A stretch of DNA of 64,000 nt from Pleurodeles waltl (lineage: Eukaryota; Chordata; Amphibia; Caudata; Salamandridae): contig NC_090437.1 in assembly GCF_031143425.1 (NCBI RefSeq), forward strand, positions 847,243,978 through 847,307,977. The letters run 5' to 3'. The notes below the pieces were generated by a model. That model was not told the DNA's origin. It was given only the letters and a program-made list of their open reading frames with translations, and searched no databases. Position numbers and translations under genes: made by a program. Each line of letters opens with the position of its first letter. Positions within the stretch are counted from its first letter, which is position 1. Positions 54,251 through 64,000 of this stretch are shown in pieces.

Positions 54251-56700
54251 CGCTGATCTTCCCAGACTAGCCGGTTTTAATGTGCCCTTTCCCCAGCTTG
54301 GATGGTGTTGCAGCTGTCTCCACACTCCCAACTGTACCCCTGGGAGCGGCTTTGGTGGCTGATTTCTTTCCCCTATCCCGCCGGGCACTAGCCAACTTTT
54401 TATGCTTGACAGGTGGGGGACTGTCCGTACTCTGGCTCCTTGCCATACTGGCTGCCCTGCTGCCTGGTGCACTCCATAATCCAGTGACTACTGGCACCAC
54501 TGATCCCACCGATATTGTGGCTGAGGTGCTAGGTTGGGACATGGAGAGTAGGGCCCTAGGAGACTGAAGGGGTGCAGGAGGTGAGGGAAAGAGGTCAGGC
54601 TTGGCCTGGAAAAGTTTCTTTGGAACACTGGGACGGGTAGCTGGAGGGGGTTTGGGAGTGGAGGAAGAGGTAGTGGTTGTAGGAGGTGTACGTTTGGTGA
54701 CTTTGGGTGAAGGTGCATGGGCTGGAGGCTGTCATGAGGTGGATGGCTGTTGGGTGGGTATGTGGCTGCGTTTGTGTACCTTGGGAGGTGGCCTCACAGA
54801 CACACTGGAAGAGGACACAGGGGATGTGTGAATGGTAGGGTGGGTGGTGACTGCACGTGAGCGGGGTGTGGTGGTGGGTGTGCTGGTGATGGACGTAGTG
54901 GCTGAGGATGTAGTGCATGCAGGTGTGAGTGGAGACGAGACAGGGAGGGAGGAGGGAGACGAGGAGGAGCGGGACACAGTGGAGGCAGTGGATGTTGGTG
55001 TGTCTGCATGTGTGTGATGCTTGCGTGAGTGCCTGTGGGATGTGTGGTGCTTCTGTTTGCCTGAGATTCCCTTGTGTGTTGAGGTGTGTGAATGCTGGTC
55101 TGATGGTGGGCTTGGGATAGGCTGAGGTACAGGGGTGTGGGTTTGGGTGGAGGAAGTTGGAGGGGGGAGGCTAGAGACAGGGACAATGGCTGCCATCAGT
55201 GCTGAGGCCAGAGTCTGAAATGCTTGCTGAAGGGCTGCCTGACCAGAGTGAATGCCCTCTAGGTATGCATTGGTTTGTTGCAACTGCCTCTCTACACCCT
55301 GGATGGCATTCAAAATGGTAGACTTCCCAACAGTGAGGGACCTGAGGAGGTCAATGGCCTCCTCACTGAGGGCAGCAGGGGTGACTGGGGCGAAGGTGAT
55401 GCCCACCCTCCTGGGTGAGCAGGGACGGGGCAAAAGCTGAGGGGCTCCTGGGAGAGCGGTGCTGGTAAGGGGGGTGGCGGCTGTACCTGTAGATGCAGGG
55501 CACAGATGGGCCCGCCACCGCAAGCGAGCTCCCATCAGAAGAGGAGTCCGTATCGCTGTTGTCAGCTCCTGTCCCCGCCGTGGAGCTCCCCTCGCCCTCC
55601 GTCCCACAGGTGAATTCAGTCTCCGTAGTTTCGCCCTCCAGGGCCATGTGTGATGCAGCATCCTCCTGCTTTGGTGCCACTGCTCCTCCCCCTGATGATG
55701 CTAATGCACACAAGAACAGGGAGGCCACAAAAAGGGGGGGAAGACAGAAGAAAGACATGTTGAGTGCATGCAATACTGCTACCGTTTGCGGACACGACAG
55801 ACACAGAAGCCCACTGCACTACGCTGCACACTTGGAGTCCACTATTCAATCCCAGGGACATGGGTTACAAGGCTATGGCCGATTTCTGCACACATGGATG
55901 TCACAGGAGCCTGACTAGGTGTAGTTGGCACTGTACACAGGTTGGTGGGGTGCCACAGGGCCTGCCTTAAGTAGGGTCCTTGCCTACTAAACTTGCCCTG
56001 GCCTAGTGGAACCCACTGCCCACCTCCCCCACCCAGACACCTACAATGTACGCTAAATCAGCAGAATGAGAGTGTACTCACCCCCTTGTTGTGCTGTGAG
56101 GCCCTCAAGCACCCATCCAACTCTGGGTACGCCACCGCCAGGATCCTGAACATCAGGGGGGTCATGGTGCGATGGGCACCCATCCCACGTTGGGAGGCCA
56201 TCCCCAGCTGGGCCTCCGCCGCCTTCTTGCTCCAGCAGCGAATGTCCTCCCATCTTTTCCGGCAGTGGGTGCTCCGTCTGTGGTAGACCCCCAGGGTCCG
56301 GACTTCCTTGGCGATGGCACGCCAAATGTCCTTCTTCTGGTGGGCGCTGACCTACAGGAATAGTACAGGGGAAAAGGAGAAGATAGTACCACCCGCACCA
56401 TCACAGTCATAGTCCCGCATCCCTACCCTTGCCGTGATGCACATGCACTCACCGTCTTTTCATGCACTCCTCATTCTCACCTCCCTATCTTTCATCCACC
56501 CCACTCCACACAGGCATTGCGCATACAGGATGCTCACAGTGTACTTACCTGTTTGTCTGGAGGACCGTAGAGTAGCGTGTACTGGGGAGGACCCCATCCA
56601 CGAGTTTCTCCAACTCCTCCGTGCTGAAGGCATGGGCCCTTTCCCCAGACACACAAGCCAATGTCTCTTCCAGGCTGAAGTCACAGCAGCACTTGCAGTG
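53840..56700 (-). pseudogene. Harbinger gene B of copy 2, decayed
   Basis: Exon 1 ends at a GTAAGT donor near 56546; its ATG is replaced by TTG (about 56674) and a base is missing in the C run before the donor. Exon 2 (56351-56082) still encodes an intact second half of the Myb/SANT domain (HCRKRWEDIR, then LMFRILAVAYPELDG) but is one base shorter than in copy 1. Exon 3 starts at 55700 after GCATTAG. A frameshift near 55480 and a TGA near 54733 (CGA in copy 1) break it. Conserved helical block IDLLRSLTVGKSTILNAIQG near 55300. The tail carries a different coding repeat. The acidic, helical and S/T/P-rich parts keep the same order as in copy 1, so this is one gene family. Confidence 0.8.
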
Positions 56701-56739
56701 TAGGTCCTCTCCTGTATCAAGGTATTAAACAGAGAGAAA

Positions 56740-57096
56740 ATGGCGGTCACGTCTGCGGCGGTGCGCACCGTCACCGCCGGCATACATCGTCATTGGCTCC
56801 TGGGACCCATAGGGTCCAATGTTAACCAATGCAGGATTGCGCCGCGGTCTTCGACCGCCTACCACGACGGTGTACAACGCCAGTGCAGTTACCTCTTATC
56901 CCCTTGTCCCACTTTACAGGTCAGGCAGCTGCCATTTCATGGGCCCACATGGCATTATTTTTGACTGCGTCACACATATGTAGGCCTTGCTTAAACACTC
57001 ATGCAGGCTAATTTCGAATGGCTAATATTTTCAGAGTAAGCTGTGTTTACGTACCTCAGAGTTGGTTGACTCTCTGCTCGCTGTTCTCCTCCATAG
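56740..57096. promoter_or_regulatory. Internal GC-rich region, copy 2
   Basis: Counterpart of 7095-7363 in copy 1: GGCGGTCACGTCTGCGGCGG, GCGCCGCGGTCTTCGACCGCC and neighbouring CCGCC motifs (56740-56880). Lies just upstream of gene B and within the transposase intron. Confidence 0.5.
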
Positions 57097-57736
57097 GCAC
57101 CGTCCGCTGGGGTATTTGAGAAGATGGCGGCATCCTCCGGTGTACAGACCGCTGGTGGACCTGTCGACAGTGGAGGAGCGACATGTGATCATCACCTACA
57201 GGCTTGATCGTGCCACAGTCCATGAACTGTGTGCCCAGTTGGAGCCAGACCTGATTTCAGCTATCCGCCATCCCACAGGTATCCCCCCTCAAGTGCAGGT
57301 GCTGTCAGTACTCCATTTCCTAGCAAGTGGGTCTTTTCAAACTACAGTGGCCATAGCATCAGGGATGTCCCAGCCTATGTTTTACAACATGTTGTCTACC
57401 CTGCTGAAACACATGCAGAGCTACATCGTTTTCCCTCAGGTGGAGGATTTGCCTACAGTGAAATGTGACTTCTATGCCCTGGGACATATCCCCAACATCA
57501 TAGGTGCCATTGATGGGACACATGTGGCCTTGGTACCCCCCGCAGGAGTGAACAGGTGTACAGAAACCGGAAGAGTTACCATTCCATGAATGTGCAGATG
57601 GTGTGTTTGGCAGACCAGTACATCTCCCATGTTAATGCCAAATTCCCTGGCTCAGTGCATGACGCTTACATCCTGCGGAATAGCAGCATCCCTTATGTGA
57701 TGGGGCAACTCCAGAGGCACCGTGTGTGGCTATTAG

Positions 57737-57835
57737 GTGAGCACATGGACCCAATACAGTGGGAATAGTTGTCTGGGTCTGTGAATGGCCCCATGAGTTT
57801 GTGTGTGTCTAACAGTTGTCCCTTGCCATTTGCAG
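57737..57835 (+). other. Small transposase intron, absent from copy 1
   Basis: GTGAGC donor and CCATTTGCAG acceptor. Removing it joins LLG to DSGYP in frame. Copy 1 has the joined sequence without any insertion (around 6245-6250, minus). Confidence 0.8.
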
Positions 57836-58218
57836 GTGACTCTGGTTACCCCAACCTGTCATGGCTACTGACCCCAGTGAGGAATCCCAGGACAAGAGCA
57901 GAGGAATGCTACAATGAGGCACATGGTCGGACTAGGAGGATTATAGAGCGGACCTTCGGCCTCCTGAAGGCCAGGTTCCGGTGCCTCCATATGACAGGTG
58001 GTTCCCTATTCTACTCACCAAAGAAGGTATGCCAGATCATCGTGGCCTGCTGTATGCTTCACAACTTGGGTTTGCGACGACAAGTGCCTCTTCTGCAGGA
58101 GGATGGTCCGGATGGAGGTCTTGTGGCAGCTGTGGACCCTGTGGACAGTGAAGACGAGGAAGCAGAAGAAGAGGACATCGACAACAGGAACACAGTGATC
58201 CTGCAATACTTCCAGTGA

Positions 58219-58697
58219 GACACAGGTAAGAAGACAACACTGCCTGCTACATCTGATTTAAATGTACTACCTCTCTACTGTCTGTCATTTTCACCCAGTG
58301 TATGGTCACTGAGTTGTCACTTTCCCTTACGATTTCACAGATGTCGGTCCCACTGTGTGACATCTGCTTTGTTTCCTCATGGACTATAGCTGTGTGACAT
58401 ATGTATGTTGACATTACATTTGAATGAGCATTTTGCCACTGTAATTGCTAATACACTATTTTGAAATCACAGACAGACTCCTGATTGTTTTGTGCTTTAA
58501 GGGTGTTTATTTAAGTGCTCAATATTGGAGGGGGTTGTAAAATGGTGAGGGGTGATGGTGGAGGAATGTCCATGGCAGAGTCCAGTCTATTAGTCTCACA
58601 GGTGCATTGTCCAAAGGGGCATAGGAAGTGGAGCTGGGGCAGTTTAAGAATGGACAGGGTGACAAGGTGGGACAAAAGGACGACAATCAGGGTGGTC
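58219..58697. other. Convergent 3' ends of transposase and gene A, copy 2
   Basis: Holds both 3' UTRs. AATAAA on the minus strand at 58511-58506 is a good polyadenylation signal for gene A. No equally clear signal for the transposase. Confidence 0.6.
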
Positions 58698-60223
58698 TCA
58701 TTTCTTGGCGGGGGTCTTGGCATCGTTCTCTGTCTTTGTCCTGGGTCTCAGGGACTGTTTATGGGGTGGTTCTCCCTCTGCAGGGGGTGGGGTGCTGGTG
58801 TGGTGGTCCTGTGGCAGTGCCTCCTGTCCACTAGCGCTGGCGGAGGTGGTGGGCAGTTCATCATCCAAGCTAGTGTCAGGGCCCCTTGTTGTGCCATAGT
58901 GTCCCTCCTGGTGTTGACGAGTTCCTTCAGCACCCCTACAATGGTGCCCAGGGTGGAATTGATGGATTTGAGATCCTCCCTGAAGCCCAAATACTGTGCA
59001 TCCTGCAGCCGCTGGGTCTCCTGAAACTTGGCCAGTACCGTTGCCATCGTCTCCTGGGAATGGTAGTAGGCTCCCATGATGTTGGAGAGGGCTTCGTAGA
59101 GAGTGGGTTCCCTGGGCCTGTCCTCACCCTGTCGCACAGCAGCCCTCCCAGTTCCCCTGTGTTCCTGTGCCTCTGCCCCCTGAACCGTGTGCCCACTGCC
59201 ACTGCCCCCAGGTCCCTGGTGTTGTTGGGGTGGTGGGTTAGCCTAGGTTCCCTGTACTGGTGGACACACTGCTGCTTGATGTGTCCTGGGGACAGAGGTA
59301 TGGGCCCGCTGGGTGGGTGCTGTGCTGGTGTTTCCAGAGGGGGGAAGGTCTGTAGGGGCTTGTGCCAGTGTAAGGGGAACCGACTGTCCCGAGGTCCCAG
59401 ATGGGCCGGGCTGGTCATCTAGATCCAGTTGGACAGAGCTGCTGTCATCACTGTGGACCTCTTCTGTGGGTGGAGTGGACATATCTGGACCCTCCTGTCC
59501 GGTGACGTTGGGTAGGGGTCCTGCAGGGGTGTGAAAGCATGATTATTGCATCTGTGTGTGCCATGGTGTGCAATGGGTGGGTGACCGTGTACCCCAGTGC
59601 TTGCATTCCTGTGTAGGACCTTGTGTGATAATGGTTTAGGGGGGTGTAAAGGTATGTGCAGTGGCCATTCTTTGGTGATGGGTGTCCATGCTTTGGTGTT
59701 GCACGCAGGGCTTGTGTTTGGGATGTGTGGTTTGTGATATTGGGACATCTGTGAGGAGTTGGAATGATGAGGGTGAGGCTGAGGGTGGGGTATATGGTGG
59801 CATGCAGGTAGGGTGGGGGATGAAGTAGTAAAGATTTGTCTTACCAGAGTCCATTCCTCCAGCTACTCCTGCGAGGCCCTCAGGATGCAGTATAGCCAAG
59901 ACCTGCTCCTCCCGTATTGTTAGTTGTGGGGGAGGAGGTGGGGGTCTGCCGCCAGTCCTCTGAACCGCGATGTGGTGTCTTGAGACCACGGAACGCACCT
60001 TCCCCTGTAGGTCATTCCACCTATTCCTGATGTCATCCCTAGTTCTTGGGTGCTGTCCCACTGCGTTGACCCTGTCCACGATTCTTCACCATAGCTCCAT
60101 CTTCCTAGCTATGGAGGTGTGCTGCACCTGTGATCCGAATAGCTGTGGCTCTACCTGGAAGATTTCCTCCACCATGACCCTGAGCTCCTCCTCAGAGAAC
60201 CTGGGGTGTCTTTGCGGTGCCTT
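58698..60223 (-). pseudogene. Harbinger gene A of copy 2, decayed
   Basis: Exon 1 60223-59845: the start codon is AAG where copy 1 has ATG, and TGA interrupts ELW-stop-RIVDRVNAVGQHPRT. The Myb/SANT-like domain is otherwise conserved (IRNRWNDLQGKVRS). Intron 59844-59521 with GTAAG and CCTGCAG borders. Exon 2 from 59520 encodes the acidic linker and a helical block (EALSNIMGAYYHSQETMATV), with a TAG near 59241 and a frameshift before the basic C terminus (RPRTKTENDAKTPAKK), stop at 58700-58698. DNA-binding partner of the transposase in intact elements. Confidence 0.8.
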
Positions 60224-60499
60224 GGGGTTGTGTGGGTGATGTGTGGGGTGATATTTAGAGGTGTGTTGTGTGAGGTGCGTGGATGTTATGTGGGTGATGG
60301 TGTTGAGTGCCTGTGGATGCTAGTTTGTAGATGGTGGTGTCTCTCTCTGGCCTTCTGTCGCAATTGTGGTCGTAGGGGATTGTGGGTGACGTGGGTGTGT
60401 GTTTTATATTGTATTGGGTGTGTGGGAGTGGTGTGTGTATGTGTATCAGGTGTGTGTATTTCGAATTGTCCAATGTGGTAGTGTTTTGTAAGTGTGTGT

Positions 60500-60798
60500 G
60501 TATTTTGAGCGCAGTGGTGTGTACCGCCAATGGATTACCGCGGTTGAAAGACCGCCGCGTGGATTCGTGGGTCGTGATAGTGTGGGCGTATTCCTGTTGG
60601 CGTGACGGTGTTGGTTTTGTTATCGCCAGTTTATCACTGACCTTTGGTGTGGCGGGCTTGTATGGGTGTCTAGGTTTTTGGCGGATTCTGGGCTTTGGGT
60701 CATAATGACCGTGGCGGAATTCCACTGCCACAGCGGTGTGTTGGAGGTCTTCTGCACGGCGGTAAGCGGCTTTTACCGCCAATGTTGTAATGACCCCC
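60500..60798 (-). repeat. Right TIR and subterminal motifs, copy 2
   Basis: CCGCC/GGCGG motifs (60520-60780) and GTTTATCACTGACCTTTGG, shared with 2205-2230 of the partial copy and, inverted, with 3413-3435 of copy 1; ends in GGGGGTCATTACAACA read inward from 60798. Confidence 0.8.
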
Positions 60799-60856
60799 TC
60801 TGTATTTGGGATAAAAGCGCATTTTAGAAATATGAGTCATTCATTCATTCACTTAC
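60799..60856 (+). mobile_element. 3' tail of the interrupted LINE
   Basis: After the second Harbinger element the sequence GGATAAAAGCGCATTTTAGA is followed by CATTCATTCATTC. This is the kind of 3' end with a short simple repeat seen in L2/CR1 LINEs. It continues the segment that stops at 52283; TCT is present on both sides. Confidence 0.7.
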
Positions 60857-61620
60857 ATAAGGGTACAATTGCCCTTCTAAAGGGACCAATCCCACCAAAT
60901 CTGGCACATAGATGTACTTCTTTTTAGACCAAGGTGTACACATTCCGGCAAAATGGGTTTACTCACAGCGCCACCGAACTGATGGCCAGTGTCCCTAATA
61001 TAACATGTGGTGGGTGGAAGCAGAATGTAAATGAGAGTTGAGCACACCATTGAATGAGGAGGGCTGACTCACTGTATGTATACATTTTTTATTTAAACAT
61101 GTTTTGATTCCATGAGGCTGGTAAAACAGCATAAGCTTATCTAAACCAGACTTAAGCATAGGGAGTCTGTTTTTGGGGCCTAAAATGTAGCCAGGCCCTC
61201 TCAGTCAAGCCAGAATAATCCCACATACTTGTATATGTAGATACACACATGCATACATATGCACATATACACAAAAAAGTGTGACATGGCAATTCAGTTC
61301 TTTATGTCCTACTGATCTCTCACTTTCTGTCATTTACTACACTAACGCACAATACACTTTCTCTAAGAGTTCCAACTTCCTTGAGGCTCAGAAGGAACTT
61401 TATCAGGGGTCTGTGCCCACTCCTGACGTTGTAAGCATTGAAAAGTTGCTCACTGTCATTCCCAGTCACAACCTGCCACCAAGTGGAAGCTGTCAGTGAG
61501 GGACAATTTCCAGTATGGACATGACAGCTGGGGGCCTTGGAGGAAATATGAGTAATACCCCTTTGACATTGTGCCACATTTATGTGGCATTGCACCCCCC
61601 TGTTACTTTAAAGGACATAG
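60857..61620. other. No recognisable feature
   Basis: AT-rich DNA without supported genes or repeats. Confidence 0.5.
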
Positions 61621-61622
61621 GG

Positions 61623-61957
61623 CCTTATTTAGAGTTTGCCCAATTATCTGTTCCACCATGATGGAACATTGTAGTCTGTCAGACTGGTGGAAGACCATTC
61701 TCCATGCTTACGGTTTTGTCTGTCATGTCTGCCCACTGCCAAGGCAGAGTAGGTCTGTTCGTGGACCTTGCCTCCTACGTTGACAGTTCAAACTCCTTCT
61801 GATGGTGTGATGAGACAATGTTCACTATAGAGTAGTCCACCGCCATGGTGTGCTAGCTGAGCCATTGTGGCACTTTAGCAATGGCGGACAACAAAATGTA
61901 TGGTGGAGGACTGTCAGAATGAGGCAGACAATTTAAAATTGTGGTTTAAATAGGGTT
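61623..61957. mobile_element. MITE-like element
   Basis: Begins AGGGCCTTATTTAGAG and ends with an inverted GAACCCTATTTAAACC. GC-richer interior (CCACCATGATGGAACA, CCGCCATGGTG) than its surroundings. No coding capacity; no clear TSD. Confidence 0.55.
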
Positions 61958-63284
61958 CTCTTTGTCAGTTGGCATTTGGTACTGTTCATTATGCTACATT
62001 TTCAGACATAAGCCAATAGGTTAAACATGCTGTTTCCAATGCTTAGACTCTTTAATGTAATGTTTTCTTATTTCATTCTAAGACCAAGTTTTCAATAGGT
62101 TCAGTGCTCGCTTGATTGATAAGAGATCAAAAATGTACCAAAATAAGGGGATACTACTTTAAAGTAGTTGCAATAATGTTGCACTTAATGTTTTTATTTA
62201 CTTTAAAGACTAGTGCATGTGTCTGCTTCCCTTTAAAAATAAAGGCAATGCTCTATCTGGAAGCACTGTCTAGGCTTGCTGACTTGAAAACATCCATCAA
62301 GGCACTGTAATAAAAAGGCATCATCACATTGCCATTCAATAATATCTTACTTTATTCACAACATTTTACAAAGTAACAATATACATTGTTTTATTAAAAG
62401 TACTCTTGTACAGTCTGAATAGCGGCACCAGAGGAAATTATGCGTTTTTACGTGCCAAAACCAACTGTGTCGATATCTATCATATTAGCAATGACCTCCC
62501 ACAAAGCAGAACACAAGCAGTGCTGTATTAAAATTATTTTCAGGAAATCATCTTTACTTAGGACCACCAAGGGACGCATAATAATAGATGTGTCCATTTA
62601 TCACACTACTTGATAACATGAAGCCCTTTTCTATGCCCCTGCTTACAACTGACAGAACATTTATTCTTGTGCATCGTGAGTTACAACTTTAAAGGAGACA
62701 TTTACTGGCCCAATATTTTCACAACACAGTAATATTCAGCTATTCCACTAAACACACCTTACAAGCCTAATACAAATCCTAATTGTTTTGCGAGTGCTTG
62801 TTATTGCTGCTTTATCAATGAGGCTTCCATTTTTAGAGACCAATTCCTGGGTCAAATTGTCTATATGTAGTGATTGAATATATAGTCAGGTGTTGCATAG
62901 ACTTCCTATAACTCAAAGAAGGCCTCTGTTCACTTAACTGAAGGCCACTTGAAAGTCCATGAAGCAATCATAAAACACACAGATTAGCTTTAATTAAGTT
63001 ATGGCAGACATTCAATTCAGTAAACTAAAGCCTCTTCAGAGCCGCGTTTACTGAAGCATGCCTTAAGATAAAGTTATTCAAGAGTGCCACACTCCCTTCA
63101 CGCTGAAAGGCATCATTTTGAGAGCAGAGGCCAACTGAGTTCCGCTCTCTAGACCTGGATGGCGTTTCAGTCATTTCTAGCATTTTGTTGACTCAAGGAC
63201 TGCAAAATAACGCTACGGCAAATGTGAGACCAAGATCAAAAATGTAAAAACAAATGAACATTTTATTATACTGCGTTGTGTGAA
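61958..63284. other. No recognisable feature
   Basis: AT-rich DNA; nothing that I can support. Confidence 0.5.
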
Positions 63285-63830
63285 AGGGGAACATCAAAAA
63301 TGTGCCATATTTACCAAGATATGGCACATTTCTGCTGCCTCCCGTGTGCAGTCTAGCACCAATGCAGGGACCCATGCACCATAGTGCAAGGGTGCCTGCA
63401 TTGAGCAGGATTGTTTTGTTGCAGGAAGGGACACCTTCTTACACGAAAAAATAATCTTTATAGACTGCATCAAACATAGAAAATGGTAGTAAAGGGAGAA
63501 ATAAAGATATGTCTCCGTGTTTACACCTGTCTGAGAGACGTACCATTTCGATGCATTCCTAGTTTTACAGCTCCTTGTAAATCTGAGAATTAGTCAAAAT
63601 CCGTGAATAGATGCGTGGTAACGCCCACACTCCAACCACGGAACGCCTCCTTTCCACAAGGTAACACAAGGCAGTGAGATGTGTTGCCTTGCATTACATT
63701 GAATTTACTAAACAACGCAAAATGGCTTTGCGGGACTCAGTAAATCACAGTTAAGGGTTTACTTTGCATTGTATTTGCTTGTGTGATGGAAGGGCAACGT
63801 AAGCCCTTAGTAAATCTAGCCAGTAGTGTC
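63285..63830. mobile_element. MITE related to the one at 39691-40760
   Basis: Starts near GTGCCATATTTACCAAG, followed by an immediate hairpin partner CTTGGTAAATATGGCAC-like, and ends near CTTAGTAAATCTAGCC. The TGCAGGAAGGGACACCTTCT block (63420-63440) and the neighbouring TGCAAGGGTGCCTGCATT are inverted matches to 40527-40610. No TSD found. Confidence 0.6.
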
Positions 63831-64000
63831 CCTGAACAACAAGGCCTCTGTGCGGTATAGAGTGGAGGGCCAGGTTATCATTCCTATCCTTGTAGAGCAT
63901 GGCAATAGGCAGAACTCTGTCCCAGCCATGCTTTTCTTTAAATATTATAATATTGGGCTAGCCTTGTTGGCAAATTAGTGACAAGAAAGTTCCAGTCTTT
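63831..64000. other. No recognisable feature
   Basis: Short flank to the end of the window without supported features. Confidence 0.5.

Larger units (their letters stand above)
52612..58218 (+). pseudogene. Harbinger transposase of copy 2, three exons
   Basis: Exon 1 52612-52694 (83 nt, MEPEL start, GTGAGT donor, in-frame TGA near its end); exon 2 57097-57736 (acceptor CTCCTCCATAG); exon 3 57836-58218. DDE positions: Asp GAT 57512-57514 in GAIDGTH, Asp GAC 57838-57840 in GDSGYP, Glu GAG 57946-57948 in IERTFGLLK. A frameshift lies between VALVPP and YRNRK (about 57536-57556), the same place as in copy 1 but of opposite sign. A 99-bp intron (57737-57835) is present here and precisely absent from copy 1. 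The gene spans gene B, which lies antisense inside intron 1. Confidence 0.8.
52284..60798. mobile_element. Giant three-gene PIF/Harbinger element, copy 2
   Basis: Inverted in layout relative to copy 1. Left end GATGGTCATTATAACC (52284) and right end, inverted, GGGGGTCATTACAACA (60798), flanked by TCT at 52281-52283 and 60799-60801. Contents left to right: transposase exon 1 (+), 64-bp array, gene B (-), GC-rich region, transposase exons (+), gene A (-). 8515 bp. It lies inside a LINE, which confirms both borders. All three genes are damaged, and its ends are more diverged than those of copy 1. Confidence 0.9.

Noticed and set aside
53771..54472. Overlapping long open frames on both strands
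   Set aside because: They are by-products of the coding minisatellite of gene B; only the frame continuing gene B on the minus strand is meaningful.
60206..60705. Plus-strand frames near the right end of copy 2
   Set aside because: Shadow of the gene A leader and subterminal repeats; low-complexity GT-rich translation.

Overview
This is repeat-dense eukaryotic DNA with no recognisable host gene, rRNA or tRNA. A PIF/Harbinger DNA-transposon expansion, long-LTR Gypsy-like retrotransposons, a DIRS-like tyrosine-recombinase element, a full-span L1 insertion, a CR1/L2-type LINE, a hAT MITE and many short non-autonomous elements together suggest a very large amphibian genome, most likely a salamander (newt-like). 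That assignment is inference from repeat composition.

Layout. 1-524: tandem duplication and a hammerhead-like motif. 525-2378: half of a Harbinger element (minus). 3265-12636: a 9.4-kb Harbinger element with TTA target-site duplications (TSDs). 12640-17802: Gypsy-type element without reverse transcriptase, carrying a 0.9-kb MITE in integrase. 18682-26404: very young LTR element (two 2487-bp LTRs, 5-bp TSD) with a single intact 796-codon ORF and no pol. 26648-33275: L1 on the minus strand with a 17-bp TSD, its endonuclease region replaced by other DNA. 33293-47209: AT-rich DNA, foldbacks and nested MITEs. 47628-50440: decayed DIRS-like element. 51400-52283 plus 60799-60856: one CR1/L2-type LINE split by a second 8.5-kb Harbinger element (52284-60798). 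60857-64000: AT-rich DNA with two more MITEs.

The central observation is that the two large Harbinger elements share one unusual architecture. Gene A (Myb/SANT-like DNA-binding protein) starts next to one terminal inverted repeat (TIR). The DDE transposase starts next to the other TIR and converges on gene A. Its first coding exon is only 83 nt and is separated from the catalytic exon by a 4.4-5.3 kb intron. Inside that intron, on the opposite strand, lies gene B, encoding a second, different Myb/SANT-like protein with a long Ser/Thr/Pro-rich tail. Gene B is fully open (686 codons over three exons) in the first copy. Exon-intron borders, the internal GC-rich region and a 64-bp tandem array are shared by both copies, so this is one element type and not two elements that landed side by side. 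The transposase of both copies and gene A of both copies are broken, so neither copy looks autonomous now.

The second notable system is the RT-less LTR element at 18682-26404. Its LTRs differ at only two positions that I noticed, and its one protein fuses a SAP-like N terminus, gag, zinc knuckle and protease-like segment to a hydrophobic C terminus. It looks like a recently mobile parasite of an autonomous Gypsy-like relative.
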